From IMG/VR virus record IMGVR_UViG_3300017598_000441, positions 1-64,000 of that record: a DNA stretch of 64,000 nt. One strand, written 5' to 3'. Under the pieces are notes generated by a model. The model worked only from the letters and a program-made list of their open reading frames with translations. It was not told the DNA's origin and did no database searches. This stretch comes from a virus. The position numbers and the translations under genes were made by a program. This document shows positions 35,380 to 44,939 of this stretch, in pieces (position 1 is the stretch's first letter; each line of letters opens with the position of its first letter).

Positions 35380-35580
35380 ATGGCATACGGAATCGTACAA
35401 AACCCCCAAGCGGTAAGAATAATAGGAGATGATGAAACTAAAGCAATAGTGATAGTTGAGACAGGTTGGGATGACCTGTACCATGTCATAACCGAAGACG
35501 GAGAAATGCAAGAATCTAAACTGGAGAACTTAACATCCAGTGAAATCTTGTCCAAATATGGAGTATCAATTTTTAACTAA
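35380..35580 (+). CDS. Hypothetical small acidic protein
   Basis: 66 residues between dUTPase and a Cys-rich protein, in the same operon. Beta-rich and acidic (GDDETKAIVIVETGWDDLYHVITEDGEMQESKL), reminiscent of small SH3-like modulators, but not recognised. Confidence 0.55.
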   Translation: MAYGIVQNPQAVRIIGDDETKAIVIVETGWDDLYHVITEDGEMQESKLENLTSSEILSKYGVSIFN

Positions 35581-35592
35581 AAATAAAACAAA

Positions 35593-35790
35593 ATGCTAAC
35601 ACAGTATTCAAAATGCGGAGGATGCAAAGCCTTGGCAATCGGAAAAAAATCCTACATCTGCAAATTAGGTGTAGGTATAGACTTTGAAAAAGGGTTCGGA
35701 GTAGCCTTAGCACCTAAGCCACAAGCTAAGTGCCACAAACCTAGAACAGACGAGAGTTTGAAAAAACTTGTAGATAAGAACAAGAAGTGA
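35593..35790 (+). CDS. Cysteine-containing small protein
   Basis: 65 residues with CGGC (8-11), then YICKLG and KCHKP, four cysteines in a pattern that could bind zinc or an iron-sulphur cluster. It is upstream of and overlaps a GTG-start gene by 4 bases. Function unknown. Confidence 0.55.
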   Translation: MLTQYSKCGGCKALAIGKKSYICKLGVGIDFEKGFGVALAPKPQAKCHKPRTDESLKKLVDKNKK

Positions 35791-36644
35791 GAGACCCTTC
35801 CGTACATATCAAGGAAAGTACCCTACGTGAGATAATGCCAAAAATCCTAGCTTGTGATAATGTGGAAGATGCGGTAAATAAGTTATTTAAACTATCTAAA
35901 GGAAAAATTCCAGTAAATAGAGTAAATATAAAGACCACCACAAAAACAAGAAAAAAAGTAAAGAAGGTTGCAGCATTGCTCGAAGAAGATTTAGGGGTAG
36001 AGCTATTCCAGAGGTTGTTAATAGAATACAGGACAATAACCAACCATAGAGGGATTAGGGCTATAAAGAAAGGAGATGTGAATTACACCAACTTAGTGGA
36101 GGTCACTAAGTTGGCTACTTCCTTTATTGAAGATTTTAAACTACCTAAAGAAACTGGGTACATAGAGTTTATAAAGAGGGGAATAGCTTTGATGGGTAGG
36201 AAGTATGGCATAAATAGATTCAAGTATCATTACGAAAAAATCTGTATGCAATATGAAAATACTCTACTACTAAAACAAGACGACAACCCAAAAGGAACTA
36301 AGGAGGTATATAATATCTGGAAAGTCCTTATGTTGGAGTATGCAGGAGGAGAGTATCTACTAAGTTCGGACGATGAACTGGTTAATATGGTACTGGCAAG
36401 ACAAGAGGCAGACGAACTGGGAGCAGATTATAAAGACTGGATGACAGCCCAATTTGAGGGATTAGCATGGCTTAAAACTGTACCAGAATTGGTAGGTTTT
36501 TTTGGGATAAATGCAAAATCCAGATACAGGAAATACTCCACTAATTTTGTAGATAAAGAAGCTGAGGTAGTGGTAGTAAATAAGAATATGTCAGAAGCAC
36601 AATTAAGATACCAAAAACTTAGAAACAAGAGAGCAAATGGCTAA
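35787..36644 (+). CDS. Hypothetical replication-block protein
   Basis: 285 residues from a GTG that overlaps the previous TGA (GTGA). Mostly helical; basic region at about 45-70 (VNIKTTTKTRKKVKKVAALLEE). No family recognised. Position between dUTPase and the HNH-like gene suggests a DNA transaction role, for example a helicase-loading or packaging accessory; this is position only. Its last 8 bases overlap the next gene. Confidence 0.6.
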   Translation: MRDPSVHIKESTLREIMPKILACDNVEDAVNKLFKLSKGKIPVNRVNIKTTTKTRKKVKKVAALLEEDLGVELFQRLLIEYRTITNHRGIRAIKKGDVNYTNLVEVTKLATSFIEDFKLPKETGYIEFIKRGIALMGRKYGINRFKYHYEKICMQYENTLLLKQDDNPKGTKEVYNIWKVLMLEYAGGEYLLSSDDELVNMVLARQEADELGADYKDWMTAQFEGLAWLKTVPELVGFFGINAKSRYRKYSTNFVDKEAEVVVVNKNMSEAQLRYQKLRNKRANG

Positions 36645-37209
36645 AATATCAAAAAGAGGTAAATTACAAATCAAGAAAGATGAAAGTACCTATTTAGAGG
36701 TATGGAACACCAGAGTACATACTTGCGAGGAATGTGGGGCAGATTTGGGGGATGAGTTTAAAGACGAGTTCGGTAGAATACAGAAACACATATACTCACA
36801 TATATTAACAAAAGGAGCCTTTCCAGAGTTTAGGAATAACCCAGAGAACTTTAATCTATTATGCCTAAGACACCATCAAGAGTGGGAGTTCGGGAATAGG
36901 GATAAAATGCACATAAATAAGCAGAATCAAAAAACAGTAGATTTGCTTAAATCTGGGGTACTAAACACAGACATCTCCAGAAAACTTTTTAAGATGAAGT
37001 CTAAGTTCCGTAACATATATTCCTTTGATAGGGGGATAAATATGTTATCTACAATACTAGATGTTTTAGACATAACAGAGATAGATACAGTAACTAGGTT
37101 GGCTAATATGGTAATAGAAAATAAATTTCTACCTAAAAATATTGAGACCTTAAACCAGAATTTAGATATATTAGTAGAGAAGTATTCCGATAGGAACTTG
37201 TACGATTAA
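36637..37209 (+). CDS. HNH-type endonuclease-like protein
   Basis: 190 residues. The first ~90 residues have the HNH zinc-finger fold: HTCEECGADL (CxxC), then KHIYSHILTKGAFPEFRNNPENFNLLCLRHHQEWEFGN with SH, N and C..HH at the expected spacing. The C-terminal ~90 residues are helical. HNH proteins in this position act in recombination or packaging or are homing endonucleases; being in-operon and overlapping suggests a resident function. Confidence 0.7.
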   Translation: MAKISKRGKLQIKKDESTYLEVWNTRVHTCEECGADLGDEFKDEFGRIQKHIYSHILTKGAFPEFRNNPENFNLLCLRHHQEWEFGNRDKMHINKQNQKTVDLLKSGVLNTDISRKLFKMKSKFRNIYSFDRGINMLSTILDVLDITEIDTVTRLANMVIENKFLPKNIETLNQNLDILVEKYSDRNLYD

Positions 37210-37222
37210 AACACACACAGAA

Positions 37223-38737
37223 ATGGAAATAATACTAGGTAACGTAAGATGTAAATGCGTAATAACCTCCGAAGATAGAAAACTAGGTTTTGATGCAATA
37301 AAAAAACTTAGGGAGATTCTTAGAGAGAGGCCCGATGGATACCACCGTTCGGAGAGATTCCAAAAAGGTCAGTGGGATGGGTATTCTTATTTCCTTACCC
37401 CAAAAACGAGAGTGTTTCCAACAGGTATGCTACCTTGGGTGTTGCAATATTGCAAGGCACTTGGGATAAAAACAGAGATAACTGATAAACGAAATAACTT
37501 ACCAGAATTTACCGATTCCTTAGTAGATTCTTTTGGTGATATAACCTTATGGGACTACCAAAAAGACTTGGTAGAAATAGTTAGGAACAACCGACTAAAG
37601 ATTTCTGAGGATGAGTCAATAAGTTTCAACAGAGGTATATTCGATGTAGCTACCAATGCAGGAAAAACAGTAATAATGCTAGGGGTATATTTTAACCTAA
37701 AAACCCCTAAATTACTATTCTTAACCAGAAGATTTGCATTATTTGTTCAGACAGTAGAGTTTTTCGAGAAATATGTAGAGGATGTAGGGGTGATTCACTC
37801 AGCTACTGCCAAACACCCAGACAAACGTTGGAGAAAAGCAAACTACAAAATAGGTTCTGTTACTATTGCTATGACACCCACCCTAACCAGAAGGTTAAAT
37901 AAAATAAATGTACAAAAAGATTTGAAGGCCTTTAATATGCTAGTTGCGGATGAGTGCCATTATTCCACAGCAGACACGGAAAAAGCCATAATTAATAAAA
38001 CAGATGCAGGGCTGAGAATGTTTGTATCTGGAACTCCTTTTGCCAAAGTGGGAGATAAGGTAAAAAAGCTAAATCTTATTGCTATGGCAGGGCCTGTAAT
38101 AGGTAAAATCAGCAACAAGGATTTGGTAGAAAAGGGAGTAAGTAGGCAAATAAAAGTGCATATACATTTGAACCACGTAATCCAGAAAGGAGGTTTTCCT
38201 GCGATAGATTACGCAAGCCAGATGGAAAATTTTATACACACGTCAAAAGAAAGATGCAGAATTATCCATAAAGAGGTAACAGAAAACCCAAACAATATAC
38301 ATTTAATAACATACATAAACGAGGAGCATGGAAAGTTTATGTATGATTATCTTACTAGCCAAGAGGGTTATCATATACCCACGGTAGTTACAGGGGGTTG
38401 GGATACCAAAGGCAGACACAATAAGCAGAAAATGTTTATGAATAAACAGATAAATGTATTCATTGTATCTGAAATAATTAGAGAGGGGTTGAATATGCCA
38501 TTCTTAGACACTCTTATATATTCTGGAGGAGGAAGTAGCAGCATAGGGTTGAAACAATGGTTTGGAAGAGGGATAAGAATAGGCTCTTTACAGCAGAATT
38601 TTAAGGTATTAGATTTTATGGATATAGGACATAAAATAATGCCACACTCCAAAAAAAGGGTAAAGATATACGAGGAAGAGGGTTACATCATAGAGAAATA
38701 CTATGATGAGAAGGAGATTAAAAAATTATCAAATTAA
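37223..38737 (+). CDS. SF2 DNA helicase (UvsW-like)
   Basis: 504 residues. Conserved helicase motifs: I ATNAGKT (about 142), II DECH (about 242), III SGTPF, V-VI INVFIVSEIIREGLNMPFLDTLIYSGGGSSSIGLKQWFGRGIR. The N-terminal YHRSERFQKGQWDGYSYFLTPKTRVFPTG is the small domain of T4 UvsW and relatives. UvsW remodels forks, branch-migrates and helps switch to recombination-dependent replication. An AAAACACACACAG leader precedes its ATG. Confidence 0.85.
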   Translation: MEIILGNVRCKCVITSEDRKLGFDAIKKLREILRERPDGYHRSERFQKGQWDGYSYFLTPKTRVFPTGMLPWVLQYCKALGIKTEITDKRNNLPEFTDSLVDSFGDITLWDYQKDLVEIVRNNRLKISEDESISFNRGIFDVATNAGKTVIMLGVYFNLKTPKLLFLTRRFALFVQTVEFFEKYVEDVGVIHSATAKHPDKRWRKANYKIGSVTIAMTPTLTRRLNKINVQKDLKAFNMLVADECHYSTADTEKAIINKTDAGLRMFVSGTPFAKVGDKVKKLNLIAMAGPVIGKISNKDLVEKGVSRQIKVHIHLNHVIQKGGFPAIDYASQMENFIHTSKERCRIIHKEVTENPNNIHLITYINEEHGKFMYDYLTSQEGYHIPTVVTGGWDTKGRHNKQKMFMNKQINVFIVSEIIREGLNMPFLDTLIYSGGGSSSIGLKQWFGRGIRIGSLQQNFKVLDFMDIGHKIMPHSKKRVKIYEEEGYIIEKYYDEKEIKKLSN

Positions 38738-38738
38738 T

Positions 38739-38770
38739 TTTGGTATATCTCAAAACTTTTCTTACCTTTA
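38739..38770 (+). promoter_or_regulatory. Early-class promoter before polymerase operon
   Basis: TTTG at 38739-38742, 20-base spacer, TACCTTTA at 38763-38770; -33 palindrome TTTTGGTATATCTCAAAA. Leader AAAAACACACACAATG follows. Confidence 0.85.
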
Positions 38771-38799
38771 CAGCAGTAAAAAATCTAAAAACACACACA

Positions 38800-40278
38800 A
38801 TGGAAAATCTAAGTGAAGTAATTTTATCTGAGACCCTAAAAGGAATCTCAGATAAAACACTACTAGAGGTAAAAAATAAGAAAACCAAAAAATTTGCCAA
38901 CAGCCTTTGGGATGAATTTAGTAGTGAGAATATGGAAAAAACCCTTTGGTACAAAGATGGAAAATTCTCTGCTGAAATGCTTACAGAAAGTCTGCCCATA
39001 GTACTCAGCAACTGTAGAGAGGAATTAGTCCCAAAAGAGACTAAGCCTAAAGCCCTAAAACATAAAACTAAAAAAATAGAGGTAGGTAAATTGTCTGGAA
39101 AGTTTGGGTTAGAAGATATTCTGTACCTGTGGAGACTAGATGGAAATACTCCATACGGAAGCAACCCCAAACCTAAAGGGTATGATGAACCCAAACTTAC
39201 AGGCTTTAATCAAATGGATGAAATTCCTGTAGCAAGTATAGCAGATTCATTAAAGCTTATATATAAAACTGAGGAAGAGATAGTTTTAGAGGCCAAAAGA
39301 AATCTGAAAGCCCTAAGAAATAATATAGAACTCTTAACTGCACTACCTAGGAAGATAAAGAGAACAAAGCAAACTATTAAAAATATGCAGTCAGATATAG
39401 TAGAACTCAGCTATATCGTAAATAATCCTCAAAATATAAAGAATACAATAAACTACTATAAAAGTCTGCATGAAAGGCAATGGGTTACTAGGTTCACTAA
39501 TAAGAACTTTTATGTAAAGAAGGTGTATCCGTATTCTAATACTAAACAGGATATAAAAGAGGATTTCTATAAATGTTTACTGTATTTAGGGTTGGATAAC
39601 AAACCAAACCTAAACCTACACAGATATTTCATAGCTTATCAAAAAGACTTGGTAGCTATAGTCAGTACCGCAGTACTTTTATTAGAATCTTGTTACACAT
39701 ACCCAAACTTAACCCTAAAAAAGTTTGAGGAGATGAGTACGGGTCTGCCCTACAACTTCTACTGGCAGACTGCAGAAGTATATAAAAATACCTACGATAA
39801 ATACACAGAGTTAATAAATGAATTGATGAAAAACCCTACAAGAAAAAAGAAGGTTTTACTGGACCTTACAGAACCTGTAACTATGGAAAAAATAAAAAAA
39901 TATTCAGTGCCAGATTGTTTTGGGCAGGAGTTTGATATAAGAGATAACTCTTGTGCCAAATGCCATGATAACACCACTTGCGGAATTATATACAGGGATA
40001 CTGTAGGAAGTAAGGCAAAAAAGCAAGTAGATAAATTCGTAGCACCTCCCTTGGATACCGTAGATTTCTCAGAACTAGATGAGAAAAAAGATAGGATAGT
40101 TGCCCTACTAAAGCAAAAAGCCAAAACAGGAAAGAACATGACAATAGCCGCATTGGTGAAACATATTGAAAAAATATCAAAGTGTGGAGATAAGGAAGCT
40201 GTACACGGATATTTCAAAAGACTTATTCTGGAGAATGGTCTAGGCACAAAAGATGGGGTAGTAATTATAAAATCATAA
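38800..40278 (+). CDS. Hypothetical protein upstream of DNA polymerase
   Basis: 492 residues from the ATG at 38800, which follows the ACACACA leader and the promoter; the longer frame would start inside the promoter. Mainly helical and basic. There is a cysteine cluster at about residue 387-398 (CAKCHDNTTC), suggesting zinc binding, and a KKIEVGK segment near residue 91. No enzymatic motif or family recognised. It ends 3 bases before the polymerase, so a replication-related role (clamp, loader or recombination mediator) is plausible but unproven. Confidence 0.6.
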   Translation: MENLSEVILSETLKGISDKTLLEVKNKKTKKFANSLWDEFSSENMEKTLWYKDGKFSAEMLTESLPIVLSNCREELVPKETKPKALKHKTKKIEVGKLSGKFGLEDILYLWRLDGNTPYGSNPKPKGYDEPKLTGFNQMDEIPVASIADSLKLIYKTEEEIVLEAKRNLKALRNNIELLTALPRKIKRTKQTIKNMQSDIVELSYIVNNPQNIKNTINYYKSLHERQWVTRFTNKNFYVKKVYPYSNTKQDIKEDFYKCLLYLGLDNKPNLNLHRYFIAYQKDLVAIVSTAVLLLESCYTYPNLTLKKFEEMSTGLPYNFYWQTAEVYKNTYDKYTELINELMKNPTRKKKVLLDLTEPVTMEKIKKYSVPDCFGQEFDIRDNSCAKCHDNTTCGIIYRDTVGSKAKKQVDKFVAPPLDTVDFSELDEKKDRIVALLKQKAKTGKNMTIAALVKHIEKISKCGDKEAVHGYFKRLILENGLGTKDGVVIIKS

Positions 40279-40281
40279 TCA

Positions 40282-43200
40282 ATGAAATATTCGAGTTGTT
40301 CAAAATGCAAAATAAGTTCGTCCTGTAAACATACTGCATTACAGGAGGATTCTGTACAGAAAGATTTTCTGATAATATCAGACAGACCTAGCCAGTTCGA
40401 TGATAATGCAGGTACAGTCATGCGAGAGGGTAAAGATAAACTTATCCAGAACTTATTTGCTATGGCGGGAGATGTAGATGTAGAAAGTATAGCATATTCC
40501 TATGCTGTAAAATGTTACACCCCAGAGGTAGATATTAAAAAAGAGGCTGCAAAATGCTTACCCTACCTAATAGAGGAGGTACAGACTATAATGCCTAAAT
40601 GTATAATGGTTTGTGGAGAAGTTTCTTTTAAGGCTATTTGTGAGGGGGATTATACAAAACAGATAGGTACAAGTGTTTTCTCCAGAAAGTTCGGAAGACA
40701 GTTCGAGAAAGTGCCTATAATCGTAAACTACGATACGGAGTTTGCCTCTGAGCATTCCACAAAAAATACAGACTTCTCTAGAAATGTAAGCCAGAAGTTT
40801 GTAGATATACTTAGTAAGGCTCACAATATTTCAGAATCTAAGGAGGGCTCAGATTCAGCAGTAGCGAAAGAGAGGCTAACTAAGATAGTGGATGTACTAG
40901 ATATAGATACAGCTAAAAAGTTAGTGGAATACTGTAAAATAAAAAAGGTAGCAAGTTTCGATTTTGAAACACCTACTTTAGATTACAAATCTGGAGAAAA
41001 ACCTACTTCGTTAGCCATATCTTTCCAAGCGGGTAGTGCATATTTTATACCTATGTGGCACTGGTCAAGGGTCTTTCCAGAAGAAGATAAAGAGATTTTA
41101 AACGGATTCCTAGAATGTGATGAATTGACAAAACAGGAGTTCCTACATATTGCAGAATTAGTTTTTAGGAAATCTGGAGTAAATAAAAATGCAGATGATT
41201 TAATTGAGTATATCAATACTGTAATAATACCCCAGTTCTTGCCTAAAATGGAAACTGTAGAATTGACTTACGATATAAAGGAAATAATAGCTGACCTTGT
41301 AGATAAGGAAGAGTGGACAGAAGATTTCATTTATGAAGTTATATCTATAATAAACGATGGAATTTTTGGGGATAGAGATATTGTAAAAGTGGCACATAAT
41401 TTCTCTTTTGATAAGCACTGGGGTATGGAGAACGGCATTGTCAAGTTTCGAGGGAGATGCAATGATACTATGTTGATGCACCACTTAGTTAGAAATGATG
41501 CCAAGCATGGATTGAAATTCATTGCTCCCACATACTACCCCGAGTTTGCAAACTGGGAGGAAAGTTTAGGCTCGTATCCTTGGGATGCAATACCCTTTAA
41601 AGTTCAAGGATTGTATAATGGTATAGATACTGACTTAACCTTGCGTATAGAACCTATTTTAGAAGATGAACTTCTAAAAGATGAACAAGTGTATAGGTTC
41701 TACAGAAATCTTACAATACCTACTATGCACGCTTTGACGGATATGTCATATAGAGGTATGAGCATAGACAGGGATTTGATTGAAAAATCTATTAAGGAAA
41801 CGGATGCAATAATAGCAGATGTACAGGCAAGTTTACTCCAGTATCCAGAGGTAATAAAATTTGAAGAGCATAGTAGGGAGGTTGCAAAAAAAGAAAAACT
41901 AAAAACCCTAAAAGAAAAAATCAAGGTTGCCAAAGAACGTACGAAGGTAAGTGTAGGCAAAAAGATAGAGAAGCTACAGGAAAAAATAGCTAAATCAGAA
42001 GGTGCTATAGAGGATTTGAAAAAAAACTTATTAGATGTAGAGGAGTATGTACTGTTCTTAGAACGTAAGAAGGATGAGGAAGATGGAGATAATGCCAAAG
42101 AATTAACTCGAGAAATCAAAGAGGAGAAGAAAAAAGTAGCCTCCCTAACAAGAAAACACACTACTGAGGTACGAAAAATAACGAACACAAAAACCTCTAT
42201 AGCAGAGTTAGAGACTGGAGATAATGATAACCACCACGTAAAAAATTGGAAAAAACAAATGTCTGAAATAAAGACAGGTGTGGTGGATGTATATGAAGGA
42301 GTTTCTTTATCCTCTCCAAAACAACTAGGAGACCTACTGTATGAACCTCACGGATTTGGCTATCCTATGCAATATGACTGGAAAAAGAGAGCAAAAACCA
42401 AGTCCACAAACAAAGCTATTCTAGGTCAGTTCGAGGATGATACAGGATTTATAGCAGAACTATTAAAGCTAAAGTCTATTCAGCACACTAAATCCACTTA
42501 CTTAGAGGGTATAAGGAGCCGACTGGATAGTAATAATATGCTACATACATCTTACAATCAGTTGATAGATACAGGTAGAATATCCTCCAGAAACCCAAAC
42601 TTGCAAAACATACCCCCAGAGGGGAGAGTAAAAGATGCCGAAGCATCTAGGGTGGTTGGGTTTATAAAAAAATCTTTCAATGTACCCGAAGATTGTAGTA
42701 TTCTAGAAGCGGATTACAGTCAAGCTGAACTAAAAGTAGCTGCGGAAGTGGCGGGAGAAACCAATATGATTGAGGCTTATAGAGATGGGCAAGATTTGCA
42801 CGTAAAAACAGGATGCTCTATAGCCGAAATTGAAGTGCCAGAGTATTACGAACTCCCTAAAGCAGAGCAAAAACCTATAAGGCAAAATGCGAAAGCAGCA
42901 AACTTCGGATTGATTTTCGGACAGGGTGCTAAAGGGTATCAACAGTATGCGAAACAAAACTATGGAGTGGAGATAGATATACATGAAGCAACTAGGCAAA
43001 GGGATGTATATTTTGAGACCTACCCTAAGATTTTGAAGTATCATACAACGGCAGTAAAGGAGGCAGAGAAGTATGGTTTTATGAGAACTATGCTAGGCTA
43101 CAGGAGATTTTTGCCAGATATTCATTCTGTAGATGACTTTCTAAAAGGGGAGGCAGGAAGACAAGCTATAAATACCAAAATACAAGGTACAGCAGGACAA

Positions 43201-43455
43201 CTTACCTTATTCTCTATATGTTTACTTAAAATACGATTACACCCCTCCGTGCAGATGATTAACACGATTCACGATAGTATATTTTTCATAATACCAAACC
43301 ATCTGTTAGAGGATACGAAGAGAATTATTCGCAAAACTATGGAGAACCTACCTATAAGAGAGTATTTTGGTGTAGGCATAGATTCAGTTAAGATGAAAAT
43401 TGACTTTAAGATAGGTACGAAAAGTTGGGGTGAGATGGAAGAAATTGAAGAATAA
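40282..43455 (+). CDS. polA: DNA polymerase A family with N-terminal UDG-like domain
   Basis: 1057 residues. Residues 1-190 resemble a uracil-DNA-glycosylase-like domain (CSKC...CKH start, LIISDRPSQFDDNAGTVMREGKDKLIQNLFAMAG), as in the SPO1 polymerase. A 3'-5' exonuclease follows with Exo I FDFETP (about 225), Exo II AHNFSFDK (about 371) and Exo III NGIDTDLT (about 446). Polymerase motifs: A EADYSQAEL (about 809), B RQNAKAANFGLIFGQG (about 867) and C TIHDSI (about 994), keeping the catalytic Asp but with Ser instead of the usual Glu. A ~110-residue coiled-coil insert (about 532-640) sits at the thumb base before SPKQLGDLLYE. This is the replicative polymerase of the phage. Confidence 0.9.
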   Translation: MKYSSCSKCKISSSCKHTALQEDSVQKDFLIISDRPSQFDDNAGTVMREGKDKLIQNLFAMAGDVDVESIAYSYAVKCYTPEVDIKKEAAKCLPYLIEEVQTIMPKCIMVCGEVSFKAICEGDYTKQIGTSVFSRKFGRQFEKVPIIVNYDTEFASEHSTKNTDFSRNVSQKFVDILSKAHNISESKEGSDSAVAKERLTKIVDVLDIDTAKKLVEYCKIKKVASFDFETPTLDYKSGEKPTSLAISFQAGSAYFIPMWHWSRVFPEEDKEILNGFLECDELTKQEFLHIAELVFRKSGVNKNADDLIEYINTVIIPQFLPKMETVELTYDIKEIIADLVDKEEWTEDFIYEVISIINDGIFGDRDIVKVAHNFSFDKHWGMENGIVKFRGRCNDTMLMHHLVRNDAKHGLKFIAPTYYPEFANWEESLGSYPWDAIPFKVQGLYNGIDTDLTLRIEPILEDELLKDEQVYRFYRNLTIPTMHALTDMSYRGMSIDRDLIEKSIKETDAIIADVQASLLQYPEVIKFEEHSREVAKKEKLKTLKEKIKVAKERTKVSVGKKIEKLQEKIAKSEGAIEDLKKNLLDVEEYVLFLERKKDEEDGDNAKELTREIKEEKKKVASLTRKHTTEVRKITNTKTSIAELETGDNDNHHVKNWKKQMSEIKTGVVDVYEGVSLSSPKQLGDLLYEPHGFGYPMQYDWKKRAKTKSTNKAILGQFEDDTGFIAELLKLKSIQHTKSTYLEGIRSRLDSNNMLHTSYNQLIDTGRISSRNPNLQNIPPEGRVKDAEASRVVGFIKKSFNVPEDCSILEADYSQAELKVAAEVAGETNMIEAYRDGQDLHVKTGCSIAEIEVPEYYELPKAEQKPIRQNAKAANFGLIFGQGAKGYQQYAKQNYGVEIDIHEATRQRDVYFETYPKILKYHTTAVKEAEKYGFMRTMLGYRRFLPDIHSVDDFLKGEAGRQAINTKIQGTAGQLTLFSICLLKIRLHPSVQMINTIHDSIFFIIPNHLLEDTKRIIRKTMENLPIREYFGVGIDSVKMKIDFKIGTKSWGEMEEIEE

Positions 43456-43469
43456 AATAGGTAATTAAT

Positions 43470-43501
43470 TTTGGTATATATCAAAACTTTTATTATCTTT
43501 G
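43470..43501 (+). promoter_or_regulatory. Early-class promoter for SSB
   Basis: TTTG at 43470-43473, 20-base spacer, TATCTTTG at 43494-43501; -33 palindrome TTTTGGTATATATCAAAA in its best form. Confidence 0.85.
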
Positions 43502-43534
43502 CAATACTAATTAACATTAACAAATTCTACAAAA

Positions 43535-44887
43535 ATGAGAAAATTAGATTTAGGAGCGAACGAAAAGAACGCAGAAAAGTTAGGAGGGTTCGGAGGTTCC
43601 GAAGTATTCTACTTAGGGAAAGAAATGGATGATGAAATATACATCCGAGTAATCTACCCTCTGGAAAATCAAAATGGTATGGTAAGTTTCCAAGCGGCAA
43701 AATGGTGGTTAGGTAGTAAACCTATCATGTCCCCAGAAAACAAAGTGGATGGCTTTGATGTAGTGGAAGATGAGTTAGACCTTATCAAACAAGAGTACGA
43801 GGATGATACTAGAATGCTGAAAAGCATAAATAAAAAAACCTCAAACAACAAAGATTTTAAAAAGTCTTACGAACAATTATTTCTGGGAGTACCTTTTGAT
43901 TTTGATTTCAACGATGAGTTAGAAATCAAAGACATCTGGATTAGTGACCTTACCCGAGAGGAGGCATACGAGGCTCGCATGGAGGTTAAAAAAGGGAAAT
44001 ACAAAAATGCAGCAGAAGCTATAGATGCAATGTGGGGCATAAAAGTTTCCGAGGATGAGAACATAGGAACGGAAGAACCTATTGATTTTGATAAACTTAA
44101 AAAAGCCATGATAGGAGATGGAGAAATCAAAATCATAAGTACTGGGGTACAGGCTATGAAAGAAGTGATTTCTACCTTTTCAAAAAAGGCAGCTTTAAAG
44201 CACTCAGTAAAATGTGACCTACTCACTTTGGATAATGTACGAGGGGTAAACACTATGGTATTCAAAAAAGGAAAAGGGTTGAACACCAAATACAGTTCAG
44301 ATGCAGATACGTTCCCTATGGAAATGCCAGATTTCTATGATAATGATAATAACAAGCCAGATATTATCAAATTCGTAGAAGCCCAAATCAAGCCAGAAGC
44401 ATGGATTAGAGCATACGTTAGATTCTATGTACTAGGAGAAGAGGAACCTGCAGATGATTATGGTCAAGATGGTGCAGAAACAAGCAACCGAAGACAACCG
44501 AAGACAACCGAAAGAAGAAGACGTAGAGATGACGATGACGAACCTACTGAAACCAGAAAACGTAAAGATACTAATTCTGAGCCTGTAGATACTGGGAGAA
44601 AACGTAAAGATACTAATTCTGAGCCTGTAGATACTGGGAGAAAACGTAGAGATACTAATTCTGAGCCTGTAGATACTGGGAGAAAACGTAGAGATGCCCC
44701 TAAAGAGGAGGAGAAACCTACTGGGAGAAAACGTAAAGATACCGAAGAGAAGCCTACCAATAGAAGAAAAGCAGAGTTCGAGCCGAATGAAGAAAACTTC
44801 GAGAAGGAGAAAAAGGAGAACCTATCTCTGGCAGATTCTATGGAGAAAATGGAGAAATCTGATGAGGAGGAGTTAGATAATTTATAA
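43535..44887 (+). CDS. Single-stranded DNA-binding protein, gp32-like, with repeat tail
   Basis: 450 residues. The first ~300 residues resemble gp32-type SSBs: YLGKEMDDEIYIRVIYP, FQAAKWWLG, then the strand YEQLFLGVPFDFDF and an acidic end to the core. The following ~90 residues are a low-complexity basic/acidic stretch with four copies of (K/R)RKRDTNSEPVDTG-like repeats, and the final ~40 residues are acidic (EEELDNL), as in SSB tails that recruit partners. Own promoter and terminator mark high expression. It would coat ssDNA during replication and recombination. Confidence 0.7.
   Translation: MRKLDLGANEKNAEKLGGFGGSEVFYLGKEMDDEIYIRVIYPLENQNGMVSFQAAKWWLGSKPIMSPENKVDGFDVVEDELDLIKQEYEDDTRMLKSINKKTSNNKDFKKSYEQLFLGVPFDFDFNDELEIKDIWISDLTREEAYEARMEVKKGKYKNAAEAIDAMWGIKVSEDENIGTEEPIDFDKLKKAMIGDGEIKIISTGVQAMKEVISTFSKKAALKHSVKCDLLTLDNVRGVNTMVFKKGKGLNTKYSSDADTFPMEMPDFYDNDNNKPDIIKFVEAQIKPEAWIRAYVRFYVLGEEEPADDYGQDGAETSNRRQPKTTERRRRRDDDDEPTETRKRKDTNSEPVDTGRKRKDTNSEPVDTGRKRRDTNSEPVDTGRKRRDAPKEEEKPTGRKRKDTEEKPTNRRKAEFEPNEENFEKEKKENLSLADSMEKMEKSDEEELDNL
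44555..44695 (+). repeat. 42-bp tandem repeat inside the SSB gene
   Basis: Three full copies (44555-44596, 44597-44638, 44639-44680) plus a 15-base partial copy. Copies differ by at most one or two bases, so expansion is recent. Each encodes RKRKDTNSEPVDTG. Confidence 0.9.
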
Positions 44888-44894
44888 ACAAACT

Positions 44895-44927
44895 AAAAAC
44901 CCTCAAAATCAATTTTGGGGGTTTTTT
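44895..44927 (+). terminator. Rho-independent terminator after SSB
   Basis: AAAAACCCTCAAAAT (44895-44909) pairs with ATTTTGGGGGTTTTT (44912-44926) with one T-G pair, then T. It isolates the SSB transcript. Confidence 0.85.
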
Positions 44928-44939
44928 AAAAAATAACAG

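Noticed and set aside
39792-40421. 209-codon reverse ORF opposite the polymerase operon
   Set aside because: Overlaps two solid forward genes; composition rich in Ser/Phe/Leu typical of antisense shadow.
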